Origin: Actinacidiphila acidipaludis
GTDB lineage: Bacteria > Actinomycetota > Actinomycetes > Streptomycetales > Streptomycetaceae
Reading direction: 5' to 3'
Length of the DNA stretch: 64,000 nucleotides
Assembly: GCF_019890725.1 (NCBI RefSeq)
Contig: NZ_JAINZZ010000006.1
Location: forward strand, 1-64,000
Part shown: positions 21,486 to 30,636 of the stretch, piece by piece
Position numbering within the stretch: the stretch's first letter is position 1
Layout: every line of letters begins with the position of its first letter
Made by a program: the position numbers and the translations under genes
The notes under the pieces: model-generated
Seen by the model: the letters and a program-made list of their open reading frames with translations, nothing else
The model's database searches: none
Told to the model about the DNA's origin: nothing

Positions 21486-23231
21486 ATGCGCTCACCCAGC
21501 AGACGCCGCTTCCTCACCGGTGCCTCCGCCACCGCCGCGGCCGCGGCGATGTCGCTGCTCGACAGCGGGTACGCCTCCGCCGCCTCGCGGGACCGCGCCC
21601 TGGCCGCCACGGCCGCCCGGGCGGTACGCGTCGAGGGCACCACGCTGGAGCAGGCCGCCGCCGCGACCGGCACCGGCGGCTACCGCAGGCTCGCGGCCGG
21701 ACCCGGCTGGCCGGTGGTCGTGCGCACCGAACTCGCGGCGGCCGGCGCCGCCCGCGACACCGCCCGCACCGGCGTCGCCTCCTTCGTGCAGTTCACCGAC
21801 CTGCACCTGGCCGACACCGAGTCCCCGGTCCGGTTCGAGTACCTGGCCCGGTACATCGACTCCGCCTACCGCCCGCAGGAGGCGCTCACCGTGCGCGGCG
21901 CGTCCTCGCTCGTCGAGCGCGTCAACTCCCTTGCCGGCGGCCCCTGGACGGGCCTGCCGTTCTCGCTCGTGATGGCGACCGGCGACAACACCGACAACCA
22001 CGAGCAGGTCGAACTCGACTGGTACCTGTCGGTGATGAGCGGCGGCCGCATCACCCCGAACACCGGTGACCTCACGCGGTACGAGGGCGTGCAGAACTCC
22101 GGTTCCGCGGCGTACTGGAACCCCGAGTCGCCGTACCAGGACACCTACAAGAAGGCCGGGTTCCCTCAGGTGCCCGGCTTCCTCGGAGCGGCCGGCGCGG
22201 CGTTTACCGCGCCCGGGCTGCGCACCCCCTGGTACACCACGGTCGGCAACCACGACGACTCCATCGAGGGCACCCTGCCGGACCTCGGGCTGCTCAGCTC
22301 GCTCTACACCGGCGGCGGCAAGATCGAGGGCGTGGACGACGCGACGGCGGCCCGGCTCGCCGACGCCGTCCAGCACGACCCGGCCGCCGCGGTCACCCTG
22401 CTCCTCGGCCTGCTCACCGGCGGCGCGCCGGTCCGCGAGATCACCCCCGACGCGCGGCGGGCGCCGTTCACGCCCAAGCAGTTCGCGCAGGCGCACCTGG
22501 ACCCCGCCCGCACCGGGCCGGGCCCGTTCGGCCACGGCTTCACCGCGGCGGCGGCCGCCAGCGGCAAGCTGTACTACACCTTCAAGATCGCCGACGGTGT
22601 GCTCGGCGTCAGCCTGGACACCACCAACCGGGCGGGCTGGGCGGACGGTTCGATCGGCACCGCACAGCTCGGATGGCTGGAGTCGGTGCTGCAGTCGTAC
22701 AGCACGCACTGGTACGACACCGACGGCAACGTGGTGCGGCGCGGCTCCCAGGACCAGTTGATCGTGCTGTTCAGCCACCACACCAGCACGACGATGGGCA
22801 ACACGCTGCCCGACCCGTACAACCTGTTCGAGGGCCGGCACACCGGTGCCGAACTGGTCGCGCTGGCGCAGCGCTACCCCAACGTCGTCGCCTGGGTGAA
22901 CGGCCACACGCACGCCAACCAGATCACCGCGCACGGCCACGCCGTACCCGAGCGGGCGTTCTGGGAGATCAACACCGCCTCGCACGTGGACTTCCCGCAG
23001 CACGCCCGCCTCATCGAACTCGCCGACAACGGCGACGGCACACTGTCGCTGTTCACCACGCTGGTGGAGTCCGCCGCCCCCTACGCCACCGACTTCGGCT
23101 CCACCTCGGAACCCAACCTGGCAGCCCTCTACCGCGAGTTGTCCTTCAACGACATCTACGCCACCCCCGCCGCCAAACTCGGCGCCGCCCCCGACCACAA
23201 CACCGAACTCCTCCTCCCCAAACCCTTCTGA
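21486..23231 (+). CDS. Tat-secreted metallophosphoesterase (PPA1498 family)
   Basis: A 581-residue calcineurin-like phosphoesterase. The twin-arginine signal SRRRFLTG is followed by an Ala-rich hydrophobic stretch. The five metal-ligand blocks are in order: FTDLHLAD, ATGDNTDN, VGNHDD, FSHH and VNGHTHAN. ATG 21486 has CAGGAGACC upstream. It probably acts outside the cell on a phosphoester; the PPA1498 subfamily has no defined substrate that I know of. The promoter region carries a weak PHO-box-like element, which would fit phosphate-starvation control. Confidence 0.88.
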   Translation: MRSPSRRRFLTGASATAAAAAMSLLDSGYASAASRDRALAATAARAVRVEGTTLEQAAAATGTGGYRRLAAGPGWPVVVRTELAAAGAARDTARTGVASFVQFTDLHLADTESPVRFEYLARYIDSAYRPQEALTVRGASSLVERVNSLAGGPWTGLPFSLVMATGDNTDNHEQVELDWYLSVMSGGRITPNTGDLTRYEGVQNSGSAAYWNPESPYQDTYKKAGFPQVPGFLGAAGAAFTAPGLRTPWYTTVGNHDDSIEGTLPDLGLLSSLYTGGGKIEGVDDATAARLADAVQHDPAAAVTLLLGLLTGGAPVREITPDARRAPFTPKQFAQAHLDPARTGPGPFGHGFTAAAAASGKLYYTFKIADGVLGVSLDTTNRAGWADGSIGTAQLGWLESVLQSYSTHWYDTDGNVVRRGSQDQLIVLFSHHTSTTMGNTLPDPYNLFEGRHTGAELVALAQRYPNVVAWVNGHTHANQITAHGHAVPERAFWEINTASHVDFPQHARLIELADNGDGTLSLFTTLVESAAPYATDFGSTSEPNLAALYRELSFNDIYATPAAKLGAAPDHNTELLLPKPF

Positions 23232-23335
23232 CCCCAGGCGGGCCCGCGCCGGCGCTTCGTGACCGCAAGGGCGGCTCCCGCGGGGGGCGTTGGGCCTAGC
23301 CTGGGGGCGGAGGGCCGACGAGGGGAGCCGGTTCG

Positions 23336-23845
23336 ATGCTTGCCGCGGTGCGAAGGTTCTGCGAACTGCGCTGGGTGACCCGGGTGGCGCCGAAGGTCGT
23401 GCCGCCGGTCGACCTGATGTCGCACCGGCTGACCGGCGGCCGGGTGGTGCCCACCCGGCTGTTCATGCGGACCGTCGTGGTCACCTCCACCGGCCACCGC
23501 ACGGGTCTCCCCCGCCGCCACCCACTGGTCGCCCACCGCGAACCGGACGGCTCCTTCCTCGTCATCGGCTCCAACTTCGGGCAGCAGCACGACCCCGTCT
23601 GGGTCACCAATCTCACCCGCACGCCCGAGGCCACCGTCGAGTGGCGGGCGCGGACGATCCCGGTCCGCGCCCGCCGCCTGACCGCCGAGGAGAAAGCCGC
23701 CGCGCGGCCCGACATCCTGCGCGTGCTCCCCATGTACGACACCTACGCCCGCCGCGCCGCCCCCCGCGACATCCCGGTCTTCCGCCTCACCCCGACACCT
23801 CCAGACGGACCGAGCGGGACGTGGCGGAAAGGACCCGGACGGTGA
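23336..23845 (+). CDS. Ddn-like deazaflavin (F420)-dependent nitroreductase-family protein
   Basis: A 169-residue split-barrel protein of the actinobacterial nitroreductase / Ddn family. Typical blocks are VVVTSTGHRTGLPRRHPL, FLVIGSNFGQQHDPVW and NLTRTPEATVEW. Family members reduce quinones or nitro compounds with F420H2, or bind F420 and lipids. ATG 23336 has GAGGGGAG upstream. Its last 59 bases overlap the 3' end of the convergent lipoprotein gene. Confidence 0.85.
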   Translation: MLAAVRRFCELRWVTRVAPKVVPPVDLMSHRLTGGRVVPTRLFMRTVVVTSTGHRTGLPRRHPLVAHREPDGSFLVIGSNFGQQHDPVWVTNLTRTPEATVEWRARTIPVRARRLTAEEKAAARPDILRVLPMYDTYARRAAPRDIPVFRLTPTPPDGPSGTWRKGPGR

Positions 23846-24260
23846 GCCGGCCGAGGGTGAGGCGGCTGCCTGGGCCGCCGGAGGAGAAGAGGTCGCTTCC
23901 GTTCCCGTCGGCCTCGACGCCGACGCCGTCCGCGCCGATGGTGGTCACCCGGAAGGACGAGAAGCCGAAACGGCGCACGTCGAGGAGGACGCTCCCCGGA
24001 CGCGTGACGGTCAGCACGCACGAGGCCGCGTAACAGGACGCGCCGCCGGGACCGGTCGTGTGCCGGGGGGAGGCCGTGGCCCCCGGGCCGCCGGGACCGG
24101 CCGCCGCAGTGGAACCCGCGGCACCGGCCGCCGCCGTGGACCGCGCGGGGCGGGCCTTCCCGGACGTGCCGCCGGGCGGCGACCCGCAGCCGGAGAGGAC
24201 GGCGGCGGCGACCAGGCCGCCCGCCGCGAGAGCCGGGAAGCGCGGGCGGGGATGCGTCAT
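23787..24260 (-). CDS. putative lipoprotein
   Basis: A 157-residue protein with an N-terminal lipoprotein signal: a hydrophobic run, then lipobox VLSGC with the cysteine near residue 25. A Gly/Ala/Ser/Thr-rich linker to about residue 70 and a small C-terminal beta-rich domain follow (CYAASCVLTVTRPGSVLLDVRRFG, with two cysteines that could pair). I do not recognise the domain. It overlaps tail-to-tail with the Ddn-like gene by 59 bases. It is probably anchored to the outer face of the membrane. Confidence 0.68.
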   Translation of the reverse strand: MTHPRPRFPALAAGGLVAAAVLSGCGSPPGGTSGKARPARSTAAAGAAGSTAAAGPGGPGATASPRHTTGPGGASCYAASCVLTVTRPGSVLLDVRRFGFSSFRVTTIGADGVGVEADGNGSDLFSSGGPGSRLTLGRLTVRVLSATSRSVRLEVSG

Positions 24261-24498
24261 GGAGTGCTCCGGATTCGGGAGGCGGACCTGCCGTGCTCCC
24301 TGTCCAACGGCACGACTCCCCCGGGGTCCCGCGCGCGCTCCGGCCCCCGCTCACGGCGTCAGGACGCCCCCTGCAGGTCTGATACGCTGAGCCAGCGACG
24401 TTCGGTCAGCCCGGTGTGATCATCCAATCACCCAGAGGCAACAAATATCGGTACGAAGCATGCGAGACGGTGTGCAAGAATTGTCTCGCGCAAAGCAA

Positions 24499-24573
24499 GG
24501 TCCTGTGGAGCAGTTTGGAGTGCTCGCCACCCTGTCAAGGTGGAGGCCGCGGGTTCAAATCCCGTCAGGACCG
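24499..24573 (+). tRNA. tRNA-Asp (GTC)
   Basis: A full cloverleaf: acceptor GGTCCTG/CAGGACC, D-stem GAGC/GCTC, anticodon stem CCACC/GGTGG with loop CTGTCAA (anticodon GTC), and T-arm GCGGG-TTCAAAT-CCCGT. CCA is not encoded. A tRNA-Phe follows after four bases without a terminator between them, so they are co-transcribed. An identical 75-base copy lies at 30004-30078. Confidence 0.97.
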
Positions 24574-24577
24574 CTGC

Positions 24578-24651
24578 GGCTGGGTAGCTCAGTTGGTACG
24601 AGCGACCGCCTGAAAAGCGGTAGGTCGCCGGTTCGACCCCGGCCCCAGCCA
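24578..24651 (+). tRNA. tRNA-Phe (GAA)
   Basis: A cloverleaf with acceptor GGCTGGG/CCCAGCC, D-stem GCTC/GAGC, anticodon stem ACCGC/GCGGT, loop CTGAAAA (anticodon GAA) and T-arm GCCGG-TTCGACC-CCGGC. It is the second gene of the Asp-Phe pair and is followed within five bases by a strong hairpin. Confidence 0.96.
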
Positions 24652-24655
24652 CCGC

Positions 24656-24699
24656 ACGACGAAGGGTCCGTCCCCGCAAGGGAACGGGCCCTTCGTCGT
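24656..24699 (+). terminator. tRNA Asp-Phe terminator
   Basis: A 16-pair stem: ACGACGAAGGGTCCGT (24656-24671) against ACGGGCCCTTCGTCGT (24684-24699), with one G-T pair and a 12-base loop, followed by TCCG. It lies directly after the tRNA-Phe gene. Confidence 0.85.
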
Positions 24700-24738
24700 T
24701 CCGTGATGCGGTTCCGCGATGCCCGCGGCGCCGCCCGC

Positions 24739-25752
24739 TCAGCGCCCGCCCGGATGCCGGTGCCGCCACCCCAGGAACACGGCCGTCGACCCCGCCGCCC
24801 AGGCCGTGAGCACCAGGAACGGGAACGCGTGCTGGTGCCCGCCGAAGTAGACCGCGGTGTGCTGCGCGTTCACCGACGCCCCCGGCGGCAGCCACCGGCC
24901 GATGAACCCGAGCAGCGACGGCAGCAGCGGCCAGGAGACCGCGCCGCCGGACGACGGGTTGCCGAGCAGCACCATCAGCCCCCACGTCGGCAGCATCGCC
25001 CACCGGCCGACCAGGGTGTTGAACATCGTGAAGACCATGCCGGAGGTGAACATGGTGAACAGCAGGATCGCCCAGGACTCCGCGAACGGCAGCCGCAGCG
25101 CTCCCAGACCCCAGTCCACGATCGCGGCGATCGCGAACCCGCCCAGCATCGAGTAGGCCAGGGTGAAGGCGATCCGCTCCGCCGGGTTCAGTCCCCGGGC
25201 GTGCACGCTGAGCTGGATCGCGCCGACGAAGCCGAGGATGACCGCGGCCAGCGAGATGTAGAAGACGGCCAGACCGCGCGGGTCGCCGCGCTGCAGCGGC
25301 TTGAGGTCCTGGACGGTGATCGGCACCCCGATCGACGCCGCCACCCTGGGCGCGGTCTCCGCCAGGAGCTGGGCGACGCTCGCCCCGGAGGCCGAGGAGA
25401 CGTACAGCCGCGGATTCGGCACCGGCCCCGGCTCCTGGAGGATCGCGAAGACCCGCTGCGACTCGACCGCGTCGGCCGCGGCCGCGAAGTCGGGATAGGC
25501 GTGCAGGTCGAGCGAGGCGCCCAGCGCCTGTTCCATCGCGGCGACGAACCGCGCCCGCTGGAACTGGGACATCGGCACCCCGGTGACCGCGGTCGGGATG
25601 CTGCGCGGGGTGGGGTTCGCGAAGGCGTAGGTGTAGGAGCCGGCGAAGAGCCCGGCCGCGCCGGCGATCAGCAGCACCAGCACGCACGCCGGCAGGAAGG
25701 GGGACGCCCGGAAGGCCTTCCAGAAGCCGGGGGAGGCGTCGGCGCTGTCCAT
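24739..25752 (-). CDS. YhgE/Pip-like ABC-2-type membrane protein
   Basis: A 337-residue membrane protein. One N-terminal hydrophobic segment (about 20-42) is followed by an extracytoplasmic domain of roughly 150 residues. About five hydrophobic segments follow (AVFYISLAAVILGFVGAIQL onward), ending in FPFLVLTAWAAGSTAVFLGW. This is the layout of YhgE/Pip and DUF3533-type proteins related to ABC-2 permeases, but no ATPase gene is adjacent. ATG 25752 (MDSADASPG) is the best start. It is divergent from hrpA with a 136-base gap. Function is unknown. Confidence 0.7.
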   Translation of the reverse strand: MDSADASPGFWKAFRASPFLPACVLVLLIAGAAGLFAGSYTYAFANPTPRSIPTAVTGVPMSQFQRARFVAAMEQALGASLDLHAYPDFAAAADAVESQRVFAILQEPGPVPNPRLYVSSASGASVAQLLAETAPRVAASIGVPITVQDLKPLQRGDPRGLAVFYISLAAVILGFVGAIQLSVHARGLNPAERIAFTLAYSMLGGFAIAAIVDWGLGALRLPFAESWAILLFTMFTSGMVFTMFNTLVGRWAMLPTWGLMVLLGNPSSGGAVSWPLLPSLLGFIGRWLPPGASVNAQHTAVYFGGHQHAFPFLVLTAWAAGSTAVFLGWRHRHPGGR

Positions 25753-25888
25753 GCAGCCCACGCTAGGCGGGGCCAGCCCGGCGGACGCGCTGACAGGGCC
25801 CACCCGGGCCACGGCGGACGGGCCCCGGGCGACAGGCGGCGAAATGCGTTCGCCGCCGCTCGCCGCCGGATGCGATGCTGGACCGCGT

Positions 25889-28800
25889 ATGTCTACGCAA
25901 CCCTCCCTCGCCGATCTGGCCGGACGGCTCCCCGCGCTGATGCTGCGCGACGAGCAGCGCCTCGGCCGCCGACTCGACGGCGCGCGCCGGATCCGCAAGG
26001 CCGAGGCGCGGGCCGCGGTCCTCACCGAGATCGCCGCCGACCTCGACCGCGCCGAGCAGCGGATAGCCGCGCGCGCCGCCGCCGTGCCCGCGATCAGCTA
26101 TCCCGAGGCGCTGCCGGTCAGCCAGAAGAAGGACGACATCCTGGCCGCGGTCCGCGACCACCAGGTGGTGATCGTCGCCGGTGAGACGGGCTCGGGCAAG
26201 ACCACCCAGATCCCCAAGATCTGCCTGGAGCTCGGCCGCGGGCTGCGCGGCCGGATCGGTCACACCCAGCCCCGCCGCATCGCCGCCAGGACCGTCGCCG
26301 ACCGGGTCGCCGAGGAGCTGCGGACGCCGCTGGGCGAGGCCGTCGGCTGGAAGGTCCGCTTCACCGACCAGGTGGGCGACTCGACACTGGTCAAGCTGAT
26401 GACCGACGGCATCCTGCTCGCCGAGATCCAGACCGACCGCGATCTGCTGGCCTACGACACGCTGATCATCGACGAGGCGCACGAGCGCAGCCTCAACATC
26501 GACTTCCTGCTCGGCTACCTGGCCCAGCTGCTGCCCCGCCGCCCCGACCTGAAGGTGATCATCACCTCGGCGACGATCGACCCGGAGCGCTTCTCCCGGC
26601 ACTTCGGCGACGCCCCGATCGTCGAGGTGAGCGGCCGTACGTACCCGGTCGAGGTGCGCTACCGGCCGCTGCTGGAGGAGGAGTCGCAGGACAGCGACCG
26701 CGACCAGGTCACCGCGATCTGCGACGCCGTCGACGAGCTGCAGGCCGAGGGCCCGGGCGACATCCTGGTCTTCCTATCCGGCGAGCGGGAGATCCGCGAC
26801 ACCGCGGACGCCCTGAACAAACGGAACCTCCGCCTGACCGAGGTGCTGCCGCTGTACGCGCGGCTGTCCTCCGCCGAACAGCACCGGGTCTTCCAGCGGC
26901 CGGGCGGCAACGCGACCCGCCGCATCGTGCTGGCCACCAACGTGGCCGAGACGTCGCTGACCGTGCCGGGCATCAAGTACGTCATCGACCCCGGCACCGC
27001 CCGCATCTCCCGCTACAGCCACCGCACGAAGGTGCAGCGGCTGCCGATCGAGCGGATCAGCCAGGCCAGCGCCAACCAGCGCAAGGGCCGCTGCGGCCGT
27101 ACCTCGGACGGCATCTGCGTCCGGCTGTACGACGAGGACGACTTCCTGTCCCGGCCGGAGTTCACCGACCCCGAGATCCTGCGGACCAACCTCGCGTCGG
27201 TCATCCTGCAGATGACCGCGGCCGGCCTCGGCGACATCGCCAGGTTCCCGTTCATCGACCCGCCGGACAGCCGGAACATCAAGGACGGCGTCCAGCTCCT
27301 GGAGGAACTCGGCGCGCTCGACCCGCGGCAGAAGGACCCGCGCAAGCGGCTCACGGACACCGGCCGCAAGCTGTCGCAGCTCCCGGTCGACCCGCGGCTG
27401 GCCCGCATGGTGCTGGAGGCCGACCGCAACGGCTGTGTGCGCGAGGTGATGGTCATCGCGTCCGCGCTGTCCATCCAGGACCCGCGCGAGCGCCCCTCGG
27501 ACAAGCAGCAGCAGGCGGACCAGCAGCACGCCCGGTTCCGCGACGAGACCAGCGACTTCCTGGCCTTCCTCAACCTGTGGACGTACATCCGCGAGCAGCA
27601 GAAGGCGCTGTCCTCCTCGGCCTTCCGGCGCATGTGCCGCTCGGAGTTCCTCAACTACCTGCGGATCCGCGAGTGGCAGGACATCTACACCCAGCTGCGC
27701 ACGGTGGCACGGCAGTTGGGCATCGACACCGCTGAGCACAAGGGCGACGCGGCGGACCCGCAGCGGGTGCACGTCTCGCTGCTGTCCGGCCTGCTCAGCC
27801 ACATCGGGCTGAAGGACGTCGCCGGTGAGGGCGGCAAGGGCACGGGCAAGAACGAGTACCTGGGCGCGCGCAGCGCCAAGTTCGCGGTGTTCCCCGGCTC
27901 GGCGCTGTTCAAGAAGCCGCCGCGCTGGATCATGTCGGCGGAGCTGGTGGAGACCTCCCGGCTGTGGGCGCGGGTGAACGCCAGGATCGAGCCCGAGTGG
28001 GTCGAGCCGCTGGCCGGGCACCTGGTGAAGCGGACCTACAGCGAGCCGCACTGGGAGAAGGACCAGGCCGCGGTGATGGCGTACGAGAAGGTGACGCTGT
28101 ACGGCGTCCCGCTCGTCGCCCAGCGCAAGGTCAACTACGGGCGGATCGAGCCGGAGGTCGCGCGCGAACTGTTCATCCGCAGCGCGCTGGTCGAGGGCGA
28201 CTGGCGGACGCACCACCAGTTCTTCCACGACAACCGCAAGCTGCTCGGTGAGGTCGAGGAGCTCGAACACCGCGCCCGGCGCCGGGACATCCTCGTCGAC
28301 GACGAGACGCTCTTCGACTTCTACGACGCACGGCTGCCCGAACACGTAGTCTCCGGCGCGCACTTCGACTCGTGGTGGAAGCACAAGCGCCGCGAGGAAC
28401 CGGAGTTGCTGAACTTCGAGCACTCCATGCTGATCAACGAGAACGCGGAGGCGGTCACCAAGGCCGACTACCCGGACTCCTGGCGGCAGGGCGCGCTGAA
28501 GTTCCGGGTGACCTACCAGTTCGAGCCGGGCGCGGACGCCGACGGCGTCACCGTGCACATCCCGCTGCAGGTGCTCAACCAGGTGGTGGCCGACGGCTTC
28601 GACTGGCAGATCCCGGGGCTGCGCGAGGAGGTCGTCACCGAGCTGATCCGCTCGCTGCCCAAGGCGATCCGCCGCCACTACGTACCGGCGCCGAACTACG
28701 CCAAGGCGTTCCTCGACCGTGCCGTGGCCGGACCCGATCCGCTGCCGGACGTGCTCGCCCGGGAGTTGCAGCGGATGGTCGGCGTACCGGTCACCGCGGA

Positions 28801-29869
28801 CGACTTCGACCTGGCGAAGGTGCCGGACCATCTGAAGATCACCTTCCGGGTGATCGACGAGCGCCGCCGCCGGATCGCCGAGGACAAGGACCTGGGCGCG
28901 CTGAAGCTGCGGCTGAAGCCGAAGACGCGGGAGGCCATCACCAGGGCCTTCGAGCGCGCCTCGGACCCCGCGCTGGCGTCGGTGGAGCAGCGCACCGGCC
29001 TGAAGGACTGGACGGTCGGCACGCTGCCGCGCACCTTCCAGACCCGGCGGGCCGGCCAGCCGGTGAAGGCCTATCCGGCGCTGGTGGACGAGGGCGCCTC
29101 GGTCGCGGTGCGGCTGTTCGACACCGAGGCCGAGCAGGCCGCGGCGATGTGGCGCGGCACCCGGCGGCTGATCCTGCTGAACGTCCCGGTGAACCCCGCG
29201 AAGTTCGCCGCGGACACCCTGTCCAACCAGCAGAAGCTGGCCCTGTCCCGGAACCCGCACGGCAGCGTGCAGGCGCTCTTCGAGGACTGCGCGACCGCCG
29301 CGGCGGACCGCCTGATCGCGGACCACGGCGGCCCGGCGTGGGACGAGGAGTCGTACCGCAAGCTCTTCGACGCGGTGCGCACCGACCTGGTGGAGCTGAC
29401 CTCGCGCAGCGTGCAGCGGGTCCAGCAGGTGCTGGCCGCCTGGCAGTCCTGTGAGCGCCGGCTGAAGGACACCACGAGCCTGGCGCTGGTCGCCAACCTC
29501 CAGGACGTCAAGGAGCAGCTGGCGGCCCTGGTGCACCCGGGCTTCGTGACGGACACCGGCCTCAAACGGCTGCCGGACCTGATGCGCTACCTGGTGGCCG
29601 TCGACCGGCGGCTGCAGCAGATGCCCACCGGGGTGCAACGGGACGCAACCCGCATGGAGAAGGTGCGCGAGATCCAGACCGAGTACGCCGAGTTGCTGGC
29701 CGCGCAGCCGCAGGGGCGCCCGGTGCCGGCCGCGATCCGCGACATCCGCTGGATGATCGAGGAGCTGCGGGTCAGCTACTTCGCGCATGCCCTGGGGACG
29801 GCGTTCCCGGTCTCGGACAAGCGCGTCTTCAAGGCGCTGGACGAGGGCTGGGCCCTCACCCGGGGCTGA
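25889..29869 (+). CDS. hrpA: ATP-dependent RNA helicase HrpA
   Basis: A 1326-residue DEAH-box helicase of the HrpA type. Walker A GETGSGKT is at residues 98-105, DEAH at 195-198 (IIDEAHERS) and SAT follows. The helicase C-terminal domain carries NVAETSLTVPGIKYVIDPG and RKGRCGRTSDGICVRLY. It is followed by the HA2/OB region and the long DUF3418 C-terminus characteristic of full-length HrpA. ATG 25889 is preferred over open sequence upstream because homology starts at MSTQPSLADL. In other bacteria HrpA handles mRNA and stalled ribosomes. It is near bldC, as in S. coelicolor. Confidence 0.95.
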   Translation: MSTQPSLADLAGRLPALMLRDEQRLGRRLDGARRIRKAEARAAVLTEIAADLDRAEQRIAARAAAVPAISYPEALPVSQKKDDILAAVRDHQVVIVAGETGSGKTTQIPKICLELGRGLRGRIGHTQPRRIAARTVADRVAEELRTPLGEAVGWKVRFTDQVGDSTLVKLMTDGILLAEIQTDRDLLAYDTLIIDEAHERSLNIDFLLGYLAQLLPRRPDLKVIITSATIDPERFSRHFGDAPIVEVSGRTYPVEVRYRPLLEEESQDSDRDQVTAICDAVDELQAEGPGDILVFLSGEREIRDTADALNKRNLRLTEVLPLYARLSSAEQHRVFQRPGGNATRRIVLATNVAETSLTVPGIKYVIDPGTARISRYSHRTKVQRLPIERISQASANQRKGRCGRTSDGICVRLYDEDDFLSRPEFTDPEILRTNLASVILQMTAAGLGDIARFPFIDPPDSRNIKDGVQLLEELGALDPRQKDPRKRLTDTGRKLSQLPVDPRLARMVLEADRNGCVREVMVIASALSIQDPRERPSDKQQQADQQHARFRDETSDFLAFLNLWTYIREQQKALSSSAFRRMCRSEFLNYLRIREWQDIYTQLRTVARQLGIDTAEHKGDAADPQRVHVSLLSGLLSHIGLKDVAGEGGKGTGKNEYLGARSAKFAVFPGSALFKKPPRWIMSAELVETSRLWARVNARIEPEWVEPLAGHLVKRTYSEPHWEKDQAAVMAYEKVTLYGVPLVAQRKVNYGRIEPEVARELFIRSALVEGDWRTHHQFFHDNRKLLGEVEELEHRARRRDILVDDETLFDFYDARLPEHVVSGAHFDSWWKHKRREEPELLNFEHSMLINENAEAVTKADYPDSWRQGALKFRVTYQFEPGADADGVTVHIPLQVLNQVVADGFDWQIPGLREEVVTELIRSLPKAIRRHYVPAPNYAKAFLDRAVAGPDPLPDVLARELQRMVGVPVTADDFDLAKVPDHLKITFRVIDERRRRIAEDKDLGALKLRLKPKTREAITRAFERASDPALASVEQRTGLKDWTVGTLPRTFQTRRAGQPVKAYPALVDEGASVAVRLFDTEAEQAAAMWRGTRRLILLNVPVNPAKFAADTLSNQQKLALSRNPHGSVQALFEDCATAAADRLIADHGGPAWDEESYRKLFDAVRTDLVELTSRSVQRVQQVLAAWQSCERRLKDTTSLALVANLQDVKEQLAALVHPGFVTDTGLKRLPDLMRYLVAVDRRLQQMPTGVQRDATRMEKVREIQTEYAELLAAQPQGRPVPAAIRDIRWMIEELRVSYFAHALGTAFPVSDKRVFKALDEGWALTRG

Positions 29870-29910
29870 CCTCCCGAGCCCCTTCCGGTCCGCCTCCGCG
29901 CTCACTCCCC

Positions 29911-29957
29911 TTGGGTTCGACTTGGGTTCGACCGCACCGCCTGACCTGCTGTACAGT
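29911..29957 (+). promoter_or_regulatory. putative tRNA-Asp promoter with 11-base direct repeat
   Basis: The unit TTGGGTTCGAC occurs twice in tandem (29911-29921 and 29922-29932). The second copy ends in a possible -35 (TTCGAC), 19 bases before TACAGT at 29952-29957, a good -10 sequence. It lies about 47 bases upstream of the second tRNA-Asp. The promoter call is by eye. Confidence 0.4.
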
Positions 29958-30003
29958 CTGTCTCGCAGCCGCGCACGAAAGTGCGGAACCGGCCGCGACA
30001 CCA

Positions 30004-30078
30004 GGTCCTGTGGAGCAGTTTGGAGTGCTCGCCACCCTGTCAAGGTGGAGGCCGCGGGTTCAAATCCCGTCAGGACCG
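30004..30078 (+). tRNA. tRNA-Asp (GTC), second identical copy
   Basis: Base-for-base the same 75 bases as the tRNA-Asp at 24499-24573, in the same orientation. The flanking sequences are unrelated. It has its own terminator hairpin 13 bases downstream and stands alone rather than in a tRNA operon. Confidence 0.97.
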
Positions 30079-30090
30079 CAGTAGTTCGCC

Positions 30091-30122
30091 GAAGGCCCGG
30101 ATCCCTCAGGATCCGGGCCTTC
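30091..30122 (+). terminator. tRNA-Asp terminator
   Basis: Perfect 14-base arms GAAGGCCCGGATCC (30091-30104) and GGATCCGGGCCTTC (30109-30122) with a four-base loop, followed by TCG. Confidence 0.85.
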
Positions 30123-30410
30123 TCGCGTGCGCGGGACGCGGGGCCTCCCCCGGGTGCCGCTGTGAACCCGGGACGCCGCCGAGACCGCCGAGACCCAGCG
30201 CGGCAAACCCCAAGATCCGTACGGGCGTTCATTACCTCACTCTGAGCAAGATCCACAAGTGGCCGCCGTGTGACGGGAGTCACGCCAAGTCGTTTGAAAA
30301 AAGGGGAACCCCGGGCCCTTCCGGACACCCTCGATTTAATATGTGCAATGGCACCCCCTCTCGCAGGAGTCCCCAAGACCCCACAGACCACCCCGCTTCC
30401 CACCGCGCAG

Positions 30411-30450
30411 CGCCTGCCAACGCCTGCCAGCGCCTGCCAGCGCCTGCCAA
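30411..30450. repeat. four tandem 10-base repeats downstream of bldC
   Basis: CGCCTGCCAA, CGCCTGCCAG, CGCCTGCCAG and CGCCTGCCAA in direct succession; only the tenth base varies. The 10-base period equals about one helical turn. It is just beyond the bldC terminator. Function is unknown. Confidence 0.85.
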
Positions 30451-30467
30451 CACCGCCCAGGACGCAC

Positions 30468-30510
30468 AAAAAAGGACCGCACCGGACCCGGCGGAGTCCG
30501 ATGCGGTCCT
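30468..30510 (-). terminator. bldC intrinsic terminator with T-tract
   Basis: Read on the minus strand, this is a 9-pair outer stem (AGGACCGCA/TGCGGTCCT) plus a 5-pair inner stem (CGGAC/GTCCG) with one mismatch between, followed by six T residues (A-run 30468-30473 on the plus strand). The T-tract is rare in this high-GC window and makes it a textbook terminator. It lies 127 bases beyond the bldC stop. Confidence 0.8.
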
Positions 30511-30636
30511 GGTGGAACCAGGTACATCCATGAAGCTGAGCGTGCTCCCCGATGGCTCTCCCGTTGGGGGCGGGGAGACCACGGGGTCGGGCGGCGGGTC
30601 CGGGGTGGGGGCCCCGTCATCCGCCCAAACGGGCTG

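Larger units (their letters stand above)
30123..30636. other. non-coding region between tRNA-Asp and bldC
   Basis: About 510 bases without a supportable gene, noticeably lower in GC than its surroundings near 30230-30350. It contains the 10-base tandem repeat and the bldC terminator listed separately. Open frames here have composition and repeats unlike real proteins. Confidence 0.6.

Noticed and set aside
24499-30078. Integrated element bounded by tRNA-Asp att sites
   Set aside because: No integrase, excisionase or plasmid genes lie between the copies, and hrpA and tRNA-Phe are core genes.
30411-30450. CRISPR array
   Set aside because: Units are 10 bases and contiguous with no spacers; no cas genes occur in the window.
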